Part shown: one piece after another, positions 8,042 to 16,141 of the stretch | Layout of the letters: each line of letters starts with the position of its first letter | Numbering within the stretch: the stretch's first letter is position 1 | Assembly (NCBI GenBank): GCA_029259935.1 | Contig: JAJDEH010000316.1 | Coordinates: forward strand, 1-22,234 | DNA: 22,234 nt | Origin: Planctomycetota bacterium | GTDB taxonomy: Bacteria > Planctomycetota > Planctomycetia > Pirellulales > Pirellulaceae | Reading direction: 5' to 3' | Translations under genes and position numbers: made by a program | The notes under the pieces: generated by a model | The model's input: only the letters and a program-made list of their open reading frames with translations | What the model was told of the DNA's origin: nothing | Databases searched by the model: none

Positions 8042-8803
8042 GTGCCCGAGTCGGCGATTAGCACCAGTCGAACCAAAACGCCTCTGATCGTTGCCCATCG
8101 AGGCAACAGCCGGCAGGCTCCTGAAAACACGCTTCCAGCGTTTGCTTCCGCCGTCCGGCTGGGCGTGGACTTGGTTGAATTGGACTACTTTGATTCGGCG
8201 GATGGCCATCCCGTTGTCTTTCACGACCGGGCCCTATCCAGAACAACCGATGCCCAAACCGTGTTGGGGCGCGGCGACCAGGCGATTTCCTCGCTAACAC
8301 TCGATCAAGTGCGGCAGCTTGATGCTGGTTCCTGGTTCAGCGAGGCATTCGGCGGAACAAAGATTCCGACGCTGGATGAAGCGCTGGACAAAATTCATGA
8401 GGGATCGCGGGCGCTCATCGAGTGTAAGGCGGGAAATGCCGAAACCTGCATCAATCTGCTGCGATCCAAAGATCTCGTCGACACGGTTGTCGTCCAGTCC
8501 TTCGATTGGGACTATTTGCGCTGCTGCCGGCGCATTGAATCCACGTTGACTTTGGCCGCCCTGGGTGACGGCCAACTTTCCACGGAAAAACTTGACGAAA
8601 TTGAAGAGCTTGAAGCCGCCATCGTCGGTTGGCATCACCAGCGCGTGGGGACGAATGAAATCGCCAGCATTCATCGTCGGGGGCTCCAGGCATGGGCCTT
8701 CACCGTCAACGATTCGGATCGCGCCCTTCAGCTAATTGACGACGGCATCGACGCCATCATCAGCGACATCCCCGCGGTCATGCTTCGCCTGAGAGATGGC
8801 TGA
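8042..8803 (+). CDS. Glycerophosphodiester phosphodiesterase
   Basis: Hydrolyses glycerophosphodiesters, products of phospholipid turnover, to glycerol-3-phosphate and an alcohol; GDPD family TIM barrel. The 253-aa protein shows AHRGNSRQAPENT (18-30, with catalytic His19 and Arg20 and metal-binding Glu28), ELD (47-49), second catalytic His61 in VVFHDRALSR, and LIECKAG (125-131). There is no signal peptide, so it is probably cytoplasmic. It starts with GTG only 11 bases after frr, implying cotranscription with the translation genes. It converges on the ATP-grasp gene, with 11 bases between the stops. UgpQ-like function is likely, but the exact substrate is unknown. Confidence 0.9.
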   Translation: MPESAISTSRTKTPLIVAHRGNSRQAPENTLPAFASAVRLGVDLVELDYFDSADGHPVVFHDRALSRTTDAQTVLGRGDQAISSLTLDQVRQLDAGSWFSEAFGGTKIPTLDEALDKIHEGSRALIECKAGNAETCINLLRSKDLVDTVVVQSFDWDYLRCCRRIESTLTLAALGDGQLSTEKLDEIEELEAAIVGWHHQRVGTNEIASIHRRGLQAWAFTVNDSDRALQLIDDGIDAIISDIPAVMLRLRDG

Positions 8804-8814
8804 AAATGTCGGCA

Positions 8815-10116
8815 TCATGAGGCCCGCGGATCTTCCTCGAAAATGGCGTCTAATTCCTGATCGCTGATTTGTCGTACGCGCTGCGCCGCGTCACCGGTTA
8901 ACGAATAATTGTCGACTGTCCGAGTGACCAGCCATTGCGCGGCGTTGGGATAGGCCAACATGAGAAGCGTGACCGCTCCCGCTGGAATCACGCTCATCCA
9001 GTCGTCGCGAGGACGAGTCAATTCGTCTTCGCTGTCCTGGTACATTCCCTTTCCTCGGCAGTAGCGCCAGAACTCACGCGCCAGTTCCAAGCGACCTTCT
9101 TTCTTTAGAGCCTTGGCCACGATGTTCAGAAACATTTGATGGGTTTTCACATCGGGCAAGAATTCGAGGCTTGTCTCCAGTTCCTTGCCGAGCGCCATCT
9201 GAACCATTTTCTCACACCAGTTGTCTCCTGAAATAGACTGGTTCACGGTTTCGCCCACGCGCGGACAGGCTTCCAAAAAGTAGTGTTTTTGTGAACCTGG
9301 GTCGTAGATATAGTCGAATCCGAGCGGACCGTGCCAAGACAAATGCTCGCCAATGATTTGCAGGTCTTTCACCAGCGACTGGCGCAGCAACGACGTCCGC
9401 GCCATCGCCGCGCCCCCCACACCTTTGACTCGCGTGCGAGCTCCATGCACGGCGACCACGCGACCATTTTGAAACACCCCGCCCATTCCCTCGTCTTCAC
9501 CGATAACCGGTTGTTGCAGCAGGATCTCTTGCTCTTGTTCAAAAACTCCCGACCGGTCGAGCTTCTCGATCACCGCGGCCAGTTCTTCTTTCGTTTTGAC
9601 CAGCCATACGGTTTGGCCCGCCGTGCCGTGAGCCAGTTTGACGTAGACCGGTAGCTCGGCCAATTTCTCAATGTCCGCCGCCGAGTGGGCGCAGGCCGTC
9701 TGTGGGTGAGGTAGGCCCAGTTCCTGCATCAAGCGAGTGAAGCTGCCTTTATCGTAAACTCGCAGCAGCGCGTCGAAATCGGGAACGGTCGTCGCCGTCA
9801 AATTCAACAGATGGCGTTTGGCCCGCGACAGTAAATAGACCTGCTCATGCGTGGGGAACAGCACATCGTATTGTTCCGCGCGCAGCCGCTCGACGAGGAA
9901 TCGCAAGTAGCCGACGGGATCTTGGGAGTAGGTCGGGCAGCGAAACCGACGACGCACGAACCGAGAGAATCGGCCCTGGCAGAAGGGCGAAGGGTCCAAA
10001 ATGTCGATCGTATGCGACGGCCCCAGCGCATAGAGGGTTTCGCGCGCCGACGTACTCGACCCCTCGGTCAGCAGGATCTTCAAGCGAGTTTCGTTGTTAG
10101 AATTCGTGTGAATCAT
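8815..10116 (-). CDS. ATP-grasp domain protein, substrate unknown
   Basis: Carboxylate-amine or carboxylate-thiol ligase fold of the carbamoyl-phosphate-synthase-like type. In the 433-aa product an N-terminal pre-ATP-grasp region (about 12-115) begins RLKILLTEG. The ATP-grasp core follows: LPVYVKLAHGTAGQTVWLV (155-173, nucleotide-binding Lys160 and Gly loop), LLQQPVIGEDEGMGG (199-213), GPLGFDYI (263-270) and LEACPRVGET (281-290). The usual metal-site motif ExNPR reads EACPR, Cys284 replacing Asn. A hydrophobic stretch at 376-397 is compatible with membrane contact or a helical cap. ATG 10116 is chosen over GTG 10122, six bases upstream; neither has a clear Shine-Dalgarno. It is divergent from the ABC exporter. 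No precise function is assigned. Confidence 0.8.
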   Translation of the reverse strand: MIHTNSNNETRLKILLTEGSSTSARETLYALGPSHTIDILDPSPFCQGRFSRFVRRRFRCPTYSQDPVGYLRFLVERLRAEQYDVLFPTHEQVYLLSRAKRHLLNLTATTVPDFDALLRVYDKGSFTRLMQELGLPHPQTACAHSAADIEKLAELPVYVKLAHGTAGQTVWLVKTKEELAAVIEKLDRSGVFEQEQEILLQQPVIGEDEGMGGVFQNGRVVAVHGARTRVKGVGGAAMARTSLLRQSLVKDLQIIGEHLSWHGPLGFDYIYDPGSQKHYFLEACPRVGETVNQSISGDNWCEKMVQMALGKELETSLEFLPDVKTHQMFLNIVAKALKKEGRLELAREFWRYCRGKGMYQDSEDELTRPRDDWMSVIPAGAVTLLMLAYPNAAQWLVTRTVDNYSLTGDAAQRVRQISDQELDAIFEEDPRAS

Positions 10117-10335
10117 CAACACCGTCTGGCGTTAACAGCAACGGTGAGGCCAATTTGTGTTGCAGGCGAAAAAGCCGATTCAGGCTATCATTGTCGTCCT
10201 GGGATTGCCATGCCACATCGCACCCGCCACGGCCGCGAATCCGTGCCCTCCGACGTTGACGTACCCCTTCCCGCCTCTTACGATTCATGACTGCCTGTGT
10301 CTGCTTCCGCGAACTCCCGTGCGGCGAATTGAATC

Positions 10336-11373
10336 ATGAGCGAGCAACCAGCCGTCGAGGTCGAAGATCTCAAGAAGACTTATACGAGCGGATTATTCAG
10401 CCGAACTTCCGTCGACGCTTTGAAGGGAGTTTCCTTCAAAGTCGGACGTGGCGAGATCTTTGGGTTGCTGGGTCCCAACGGCGCCGGAAAGACGACCTTC
10501 GTCAAAATCCTCTTAGGGATCATTAGGAAATCGGGTGGCAGCGCCACGGTCATGGGCCACGCGGCGGGCAGCCACGATGCACGCAGGCAAATCGGCTATC
10601 TGCCTGAAAACCTGCGCATGCGGCGTCATCACACGGCGCTCACCGCCTTGGAGTATTACGGCCAACTGAGCGGGCTGTCGCTCTCGCAAACGCGCGAGCG
10701 AGGCCAAGAGTTATTGAAGCTAGTCGGACTGTCGGAACGGGCCAAGGACGGCATTCGCCAATACTCGAAAGGCATGCTGCAACGGTTGGGATTGGCGCAA
10801 GCGTTGATCCACGAACCAGACATGCTGGTTCTTGATGAACCAACCGACGGCCTCGACCCTCAGGCGCGAGCCGAAGTGCGAAGCATTCTTACCAAGCTGA
10901 AAGATGAAAAAGGAACGACCATTTTTCTCAACAGCCACATATTGCAGGAAGTCGAAATGATCTGCGAACAGGTCGCGATTTTGGATCGCGGCCAATTGCG
11001 CTATTTCGGAGCGGTCAAGGATATCGGCGCGCACCTGCAATCCGGCGCTCATTTGGCTTCCGTCGGCGAGGACGTGGTTGAAGCCCAGGCGGCGCCCGGC
11101 CCGCAAGCAACGGAGTTGGAGGTCGACTTGGAATTGGAAGGCGCGGAAGCGGCGCTTCGCGCGGTGCTTTCCACGCGCGCGGTGCAAACACACCAGCAAG
11201 TGGGGCCCAACGAGTTTCGCGTCGCGGTTCGCTTTCCGGATCAAGCGGCCGTCGATCAGTGTGTTGATGAATTACGAACCCGAGGCGTCAACATCGTCGG
11301 ACTTTCTCGACGCCGAGTCTCACTGGAAGCGGCCTTTCTTGAAATCGTCAACGACCCCAAAGAGTCAACATGA
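10336..11373 (+). CDS. ABC-2 type transporter ATP-binding protein
   Basis: ATPase subunit of an ABC exporter, cytoplasmic side. The 345-aa product has Walker A GPNGAGKTT (46-54), Q-loop region around QIGYLPENL (85-93), signature YSKGMLQRLG (143-152), Walker B MLVLDEPTDGLDP (163-175) and H-loop SHILQEVE (200-207). After the nucleotide-binding domain (to about 235) there is a C-terminal extension of about 100 aa ending in SLEAAFLEIVND, the usual closing motif of the CcmA/NatA/GldA-like ATPases. Its stop overlaps the permease start by four bases (ATGA), a sign of translational coupling. No strong Shine-Dalgarno is seen. The 219-base gap upstream (10117-10335) contains no gene or convincing promoter. 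Confidence 0.92.
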   Translation: MSEQPAVEVEDLKKTYTSGLFSRTSVDALKGVSFKVGRGEIFGLLGPNGAGKTTFVKILLGIIRKSGGSATVMGHAAGSHDARRQIGYLPENLRMRRHHTALTALEYYGQLSGLSLSQTRERGQELLKLVGLSERAKDGIRQYSKGMLQRLGLAQALIHEPDMLVLDEPTDGLDPQARAEVRSILTKLKDEKGTTIFLNSHILQEVEMICEQVAILDRGQLRYFGAVKDIGAHLQSGAHLASVGEDVVEAQAAPGPQATELEVDLELEGAEAALRAVLSTRAVQTHQQVGPNEFRVAVRFPDQAAVDQCVDELRTRGVNIVGLSRRRVSLEAAFLEIVNDPKEST

Positions 11374-14033
11374 GACCTTATATAGCCATCATCAAAGATT
11401 CGTTCCGCGAGGCCCTGCATTCGCGCGTGCTGTGGGTCATGCTGATCTTGATCACGCTACTGCTGCTCTTGATCGTTCCGATCAGCTACGACGACCAAAA
11501 AATGACGACGGATCTCATGCCGATCGATTTTTTGGAATGGTCTAGCGGTATCGGACCCGCTGGAATGTTGGTGCATGTGGCAACGGAGGGAGAAAGTGAC
11601 AAGCCGTCCCCCGCGCGGCGCGTCTGGACGCTGCTGGACGATGAGCTAAAGGAAGATGTGCGCGAATTTGATGAAGTTCACCCGGAAACACGGGCCGAAC
11701 TCGAAGAGATGCAGCAAGACTTTGCCAAAGTCTTAGCTAGATTTGTGGAGAACTTGAACGACGTAATCCAACGAGACGATTTTTACGAAGAGGCATCATG
11801 GAAAGAAGTCGAGCCAAACGTTGAACTTCAAGAGCTAATGGACCTGCCGATCGATGAGATCGAGTCCGAAGAGCAACTGCGAAAGAATCGATTGCTGCTA
11901 GAGGCAGGTTTCCCGCAGTTCATCCGCGAAAGCCCACCACGTTCGATAGTCTTGACCTACGCCGGGATCGAACTCACCGGAGCCATCCCGGTCGCGCCGC
12001 AGCAGTTTCAAGAGACCGTGGCTTCCTTTTTTTTGACGTGGGTCATACTTGTTTTCTGCAGTCTTGGCGTGCTGGTGGCCATCTTGGTGACGGCACCGAT
12101 CATTCCTCAAACCTTCGATACGGGCTCGCTCAATTTGCTGCTTAGCAAACCGGTGTCCCGATGGAAACTGTTCTTGGCTCAATATTTGGGCGGTTGTTCG
12201 TTCATTTTGCTGGCCATGACGTACCTGTTCGTCGGCTTCTGGATCATCCTTGGTTCGAGGCTGGGGATCTGGGATCCGAAGCTGTTGTATTACATTCCCG
12301 GCTTCATGTTTATTTTTGCCATCTACTACGCCGTTTCGGCACTGGCCGGCGTGATTTGGCGCAGCACCATTGTGGCTGCCGTCGTTTGCATACTCTTCTA
12401 TTGTCTTTGCTGGACATTCGACGTCTCGAAATGGGGTATCGAGTTGTTCATGAACCCTTATCACATTGACAACGTTATTCCGGTGGGCGATTCAGTGGTT
12501 GTGGTGAATCGCGGCGACGAAGTTCGCCGTTGGAGTGACCGTAAGAATTCTTGGGACATCATCTTTCGCACGGAGGCCGAAGAGCGAAATCCTTTTGCAA
12601 CGGTCGGCGTTGCGCAAGGCCCAGTCTACGATGCGAAAGGCGATCAACTCGTTGCCGTGAACGGTTCGGTTTTTCGTCCGGAAGGCATGCTGTCGGTTGG
12701 TAAACGCGAGAAAAAGTGGCGTAGGACTTCCGGCGCTCAACTGCCGGGCTTTCCCTCCGAAATATTGCAGGAACCGGACGGCGATGTTCTCCTCGTGACT
12801 TTTTCGGGTGTCTATCGCGGCTTTGGCGACCTTTCGATTCCACCTCTCCTGGAAGGTGATACGGGCCTGGAGAATTCAACGAAGGGGCGATTTGATTCCG
12901 ACAGCGAGACGGTTCCAAGTGGCGGATCGCCTCAAGATGACGATGATCCCAAGGGCGATGACCAGCGGAGCGAGAAAGATCCCTCGTCCGACGACGACTG
13001 TGACGATGTCGATCAGAGCGACGATAAAGCCGACCAAGGCCAAGATGCGCCAGGAAAAGACGACAGCAAACAGGCGGAAGAAAAATCTGATTCAGGAACT
13101 TCCAGCGACAGCAAGTCATCCGAGGAAGCAATTTCTAAGGAGCCTCAAGGCGACGTTACAGATCAGCCAACCACTGCCAAGGATGAACCGGATCTACCTG
13201 TTTCGGGATTTATGGACGTGGCACCCCTTCAGCAATTAAGGCTGAACCGTCCTCACGCCTTCGCCATGAACGGCAGCAAGGAGGAACTCGCCATCTACAG
13301 CCGAGGACATATTGAGTTCTTTCGCTCGGACGAATTGGGTTTCTATGAAAAACAGGGCGAAATCGATATGGAGGGTGCCGATGAACTAGCCACAATGGCA
13401 TTCGGTGGCAAGGCACTGGTGGTGGGTCGTAGCGATGGAATAGTGACGCTGTTTGACACTTCCGACTTAGCGTCAGTTGCCAAGAAAAAAGAACACAAGC
13501 TGGAAGGCAAAGTTCAACCACGATTTGTCGCGGGATCGGCCAGCGGTGGATGGTTTGCGATTACATTCCACAATGGGAATCTATGGCTTCTGAACAACGA
13601 AAATGGCGACGTGGCCAGGGCACCCGTTGCCGGACAAGGATCAATTTCGGCCATTCGTTTCATCGATGATAAATCTCTGTTAGTGACCGACAGTTGGACA
13701 CGGGTCAGTCAGTATTCATTGGATCCGCTCAAGCTTGAGAAGCGTTATGCGCCGAACCTGACGGCCTTTGAAAAGGCTTATCGCTACGTGGTCGTTCCGC
13801 TATACACAGTTTTTCCCAAGCCGCGTCTGATAAACAACGTCGTTGAATACTTCATCACGGGCGACGAGACACAGGCGACCTGGGCGCAGACCTGGGCGCA
13901 ATGGTTTGGACTGGGTGGCATTGAGGATGCCCGAGTTCAATTGCGGCCTTGGGCAACGATTTGGAGCGGGTTATTATTCATAGGTGTGGTACTCGGATTC
14001 GGCTGTTTCTATTTTACTCGACAGGACTTTTGA
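11370..14033 (+). CDS. ABC-2 type permease with embedded beta-propeller-like domain
   Basis: Membrane partner of the preceding ATPase; 887 aa, two to three times the usual ABC-2 permease. Membrane segments by hydrophobicity: about 20-38, 218-243, 266-294, 306-327, 332-350 and 862-882. A polar loop of about 180 aa (39-217) follows the first. Between segments five and six lie about 510 residues: three WD-like beta units (about 374-400, 414-441, 463-490), an Asp/Ser/Lys-rich linker (about 498-608), then four more (about 626-651, 672-698, 717-745, 758-785). With the N-terminus inside, both large loops would face the extracytoplasmic side. The linker is in frame and the flanking protein is coherent, so this is not a frameshift. 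The cargo is unknown; the segment count is typical of GldA/NosY-like exporters. Confidence 0.85.
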   Translation: MRPYIAIIKDSFREALHSRVLWVMLILITLLLLLIVPISYDDQKMTTDLMPIDFLEWSSGIGPAGMLVHVATEGESDKPSPARRVWTLLDDELKEDVREFDEVHPETRAELEEMQQDFAKVLARFVENLNDVIQRDDFYEEASWKEVEPNVELQELMDLPIDEIESEEQLRKNRLLLEAGFPQFIRESPPRSIVLTYAGIELTGAIPVAPQQFQETVASFFLTWVILVFCSLGVLVAILVTAPIIPQTFDTGSLNLLLSKPVSRWKLFLAQYLGGCSFILLAMTYLFVGFWIILGSRLGIWDPKLLYYIPGFMFIFAIYYAVSALAGVIWRSTIVAAVVCILFYCLCWTFDVSKWGIELFMNPYHIDNVIPVGDSVVVVNRGDEVRRWSDRKNSWDIIFRTEAEERNPFATVGVAQGPVYDAKGDQLVAVNGSVFRPEGMLSVGKREKKWRRTSGAQLPGFPSEILQEPDGDVLLVTFSGVYRGFGDLSIPPLLEGDTGLENSTKGRFDSDSETVPSGGSPQDDDDPKGDDQRSEKDPSSDDDCDDVDQSDDKADQGQDAPGKDDSKQAEEKSDSGTSSDSKSSEEAISKEPQGDVTDQPTTAKDEPDLPVSGFMDVAPLQQLRLNRPHAFAMNGSKEELAIYSRGHIEFFRSDELGFYEKQGEIDMEGADELATMAFGGKALVVGRSDGIVTLFDTSDLASVAKKKEHKLEGKVQPRFVAGSASGGWFAITFHNGNLWLLNNENGDVARAPVAGQGSISAIRFIDDKSLLVTDSWTRVSQYSLDPLKLEKRYAPNLTAFEKAYRYVVVPLYTVFPKPRLINNVVEYFITGDETQATWAQTWAQWFGLGGIEDARVQLRPWATIWSGLLFIGVVLGFGCFYFTRQDF

Positions 14034-14091
14034 ATTTTGGGCATGGCTTTCATTTTGCAGAAGCAGTCTTTGTTCGTTGAGCCGGAACGTT

Positions 14092-15318
14092 CTACTCTTC
14101 TTGCTTTGGATTTATTTCCTGAAAATCGGAACTCGCAACGAGTTCGCCGCCGTGAATATTGATGAACCAGTCCGTTGTTTCCGGCGGAAGGGTGGCAGTG
14201 ACGGTCACCCGATCTTTAATCTGCTGAAATTTCAGTTGAGTGCTTTTCCACTTGCGACGCCCGGTGAACCCGCTGTCCGTGGTGTAGATCAGTGTCGCCT
14301 TTTCAATCGATTCGGCGGAGCGGAAGCGGACCGTCGCGGTTTCACTTTTCACGTCGATGCCAAGTTGCTGGCACCAGGGTGATCCGCGTTGCACAACGCT
14401 GGCCGCGAAAGCATAGCTGTCAGGCGGGTTCCAGCCGGCGGCGTGACCGTGCCTCATGTTGGGAACCAAAGCCACCATGCGCGGCCCTTGCACGGCGCGG
14501 TAACAGTTGCTTAGAGCATCCAGCGGAAAATGCTGATCGCCGGTCCAGGACAGCCATAGGGTCGGCAGCTTGACGTTTTTCATCCGCACCATCGGATCCC
14601 ACACTTCACGGTACAGGGCATTCTTGCCGAGAGCGCGGCCGTATTGGTTTTCCACATCGGCCAGATCACCACAACCGTAGGTCGGAATGGCAAATGCGAA
14701 ACGGCCATCAATGCCAATCACGGTACTGGTGATGATGCCGCCCCACGAAATTCCCATCAGGCCGACCTGGTCCGCATCGACCTGCGGCAGCGAACGCAGC
14801 AGCGAGTTGGCCAGCACGGTATCCGCGACCGCATGATACATCCATTGATCAGCCAGCGGCTCGGCGCTGTCGGCATAGATTCCTTGTCGCGCCGGCCCGG
14901 CCCACTCGTGACGTTGCCAACTCCTGCCTGTTGCAGCACGCCGGTCGGTCTGCCCTTCGACAGCGATACTGATGGCGGCAAAGCCCTTGGCGTTCCACTT
15001 CTCTACCCATTCTTTAAAGGCGGTTCCGCCACCGCCATGCACTAGCACGATCCCGGGCAGCTTGCCTTCCGCTTTTTGGGGAAGTCCCAACCAGGCGAAA
15101 ACGCGAGTCGGCTTACCCCGCCAGGGCAGGCCATCGAAATAGATCGGCTTGATTCCGTTTCCCTCGGCAAAGCCATCCGCCGGACGGACCGCGGGACTAT
15201 CTGTCAGTTCGCCCAACGCAAGAACCTGCTTGCGCAGGGCCGCATGGTCATGGTCCGCCGCCGCGTGTAAAGCGCCAGTCAAAAGGACGACGATTGCAGG
15301 CACAATGATGTTTTGCAT
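14092..15318 (-). CDS. Secreted alpha/beta hydrolase, acetyl xylan esterase/dienelactone hydrolase-like
   Basis: Predicted exported esterase of 408 aa. The first 20-21 residues are a signal peptide (hydrophobic core then ALHAAA). The hydrolase fold has an oxyanion-type HGGGG (94-98), nucleophile elbow GISWGG with Ser191, candidate acid Asp261 in WTGDQHFP, and candidate His290 or His292 in MRHGH. After about residue 320 a small beta-rich module of about 80 aa follows, ending NIHGGELVASSDFQ. This layout resembles the acetylxylan-esterase and PhoPQ-regulated-protein-like hydrolases common in planctomycetes; deacylation of polysaccharides is a guess from family. It converges on the ABC permease, with 58 bases between the stops and no obvious terminator. 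Upstream, 15319-15430 shows nothing clear. Confidence 0.82.
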   Translation of the reverse strand: MQNIIVPAIVVLLTGALHAAADHDHAALRKQVLALGELTDSPAVRPADGFAEGNGIKPIYFDGLPWRGKPTRVFAWLGLPQKAEGKLPGIVLVHGGGGTAFKEWVEKWNAKGFAAISIAVEGQTDRRAATGRSWQRHEWAGPARQGIYADSAEPLADQWMYHAVADTVLANSLLRSLPQVDADQVGLMGISWGGIITSTVIGIDGRFAFAIPTYGCGDLADVENQYGRALGKNALYREVWDPMVRMKNVKLPTLWLSWTGDQHFPLDALSNCYRAVQGPRMVALVPNMRHGHAAGWNPPDSYAFAASVVQRGSPWCQQLGIDVKSETATVRFRSAESIEKATLIYTTDSGFTGRRKWKSTQLKFQQIKDRVTVTATLPPETTDWFINIHGGELVASSDFQEINPKQEE

Positions 15319-15430
15319 TTTTAGGACTCGTCAGGTGGTTAGTTTGCCAGTTGTGGTGCAGCCGATTCAAACGCTTTCGGTCGCCGCGCATCTTGCCGTT
15401 TGACAAGATTATGAGTGGTCCCTTCCTCGA

Positions 15431-16084
15431 TTATTCGCGGTCTAGACACGGCGAATCACAATGCTTTCGAAAAAATTCCTTCGTTGCTTCTTTCACCTTC
15501 TCATATTCGAGATGGTTCTCTGACAGAAAGGAACGCAACTCAGTATCAGCAGCCGACAATGCGCCAAGGAGCAAATGCTCAACACCCTTATATTCGTGTC
15601 CCATCGCCAGTGCTTCACGGGCTGCCCAGTCCCGTGCTTCAGTTTTAGAGTGGGCAACTGTATGACGGCTGTCCCGTTCTCGGAGGAAGGAATCTAAACG
15701 CAGCTGCAACTCCCAGCAATCCACCCCCATCGACTGCAACACCGCTACTCCAACGTTCGTTTCCCACCGAAGTATGGTCCATAAGAGTAGATCTGGGAGT
15801 AACGCGCTCAGGTTGATGCCCCTGGCAGTCGCCCTGTCCTGCAATTGATCGAGAATTGCGTCTGCATTTGTAGTAAAATCTGATCCAAGATGTTGCAGAT
15901 TCATCACTATTTCCTGGGAAAGGGTTATCGCTTTTGGGGAGCTGGCTTCGATTTCATCCCATAGCGTTCTCAGCCCTCTCAACATATCAGCTCTTTTCGT
16001 CTTGCCGCCAAGCACATTACCCATTCTAAGAAAGTACGCGCCGGTAGGGGTACCAGCACCGGAAGGACGAAAGCTGCCACCCAT
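15431..16084 (-). CDS. Standalone Clp N-terminal-domain protein
   Basis: A 217-aa protein without the AAA+ ATPase. Residues 145-205 match a Clp_N repeat as in ClpA/ClpC: ARDWAAREALAMGHEYKGVEHLLLGAL (150-176), then DTELRSFLSENHLEYEKVKEA. An upstream region (about 90-135) with LLLWTILRWETNVGVAVLQSMGVD looks like a degenerate first repeat. In ClpC this domain binds substrates and adaptors such as McsB or MecA. A lone copy (compare ClpS-like or ClpT-like plant proteins) could act as an adaptor or decoy for a ClpC expressed elsewhere. It starts with ATG 16084 without a visible Shine-Dalgarno. It lies 57 bases after pabB on the same strand and may be cotranscribed. Its lower-GC, less even codon use suggests a different history from pabB; this is by eye only. 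Confidence 0.7.
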   Translation of the reverse strand: MGGSFRPSGAGTPTGAYFLRMGNVLGGKTKRADMLRGLRTLWDEIEASSPKAITLSQEIVMNLQHLGSDFTTNADAILDQLQDRATARGINLSALLPDLLLWTILRWETNVGVAVLQSMGVDCWELQLRLDSFLRERDSRHTVAHSKTEARDWAAREALAMGHEYKGVEHLLLGALSAADTELRSFLSENHLEYEKVKEATKEFFRKHCDSPCLDRE

Positions 16085-16141
16085 TTTCTAGTCGAACGGC
16101 AAAATATGGATGACCCTATCCGAATGGTGCGAAACTCGAAG

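Noticed and set aside
10155..10191. TTGCAG and TATCAT boxes upstream of the ABC operon as a promoter
   Set aside because: The spacing is 20 bases, and no alternative pair has the usual 16-18, so it was not listed as a promoter.
10097..10288. Arg-rich small open frame in the gap between the ATP-grasp gene and the ABC operon
   Set aside because: Composition is typical of a random frame in GC-rich DNA, and it overlaps the start of the ATP-grasp gene in another frame.
12860..13200. Asp/Ser-rich stretch in the permease as a possible frameshift or mis-assembly
   Set aside because: The frame is open and both flanks read as propeller-like protein in the same frame; acidic linkers of this kind are plausible.
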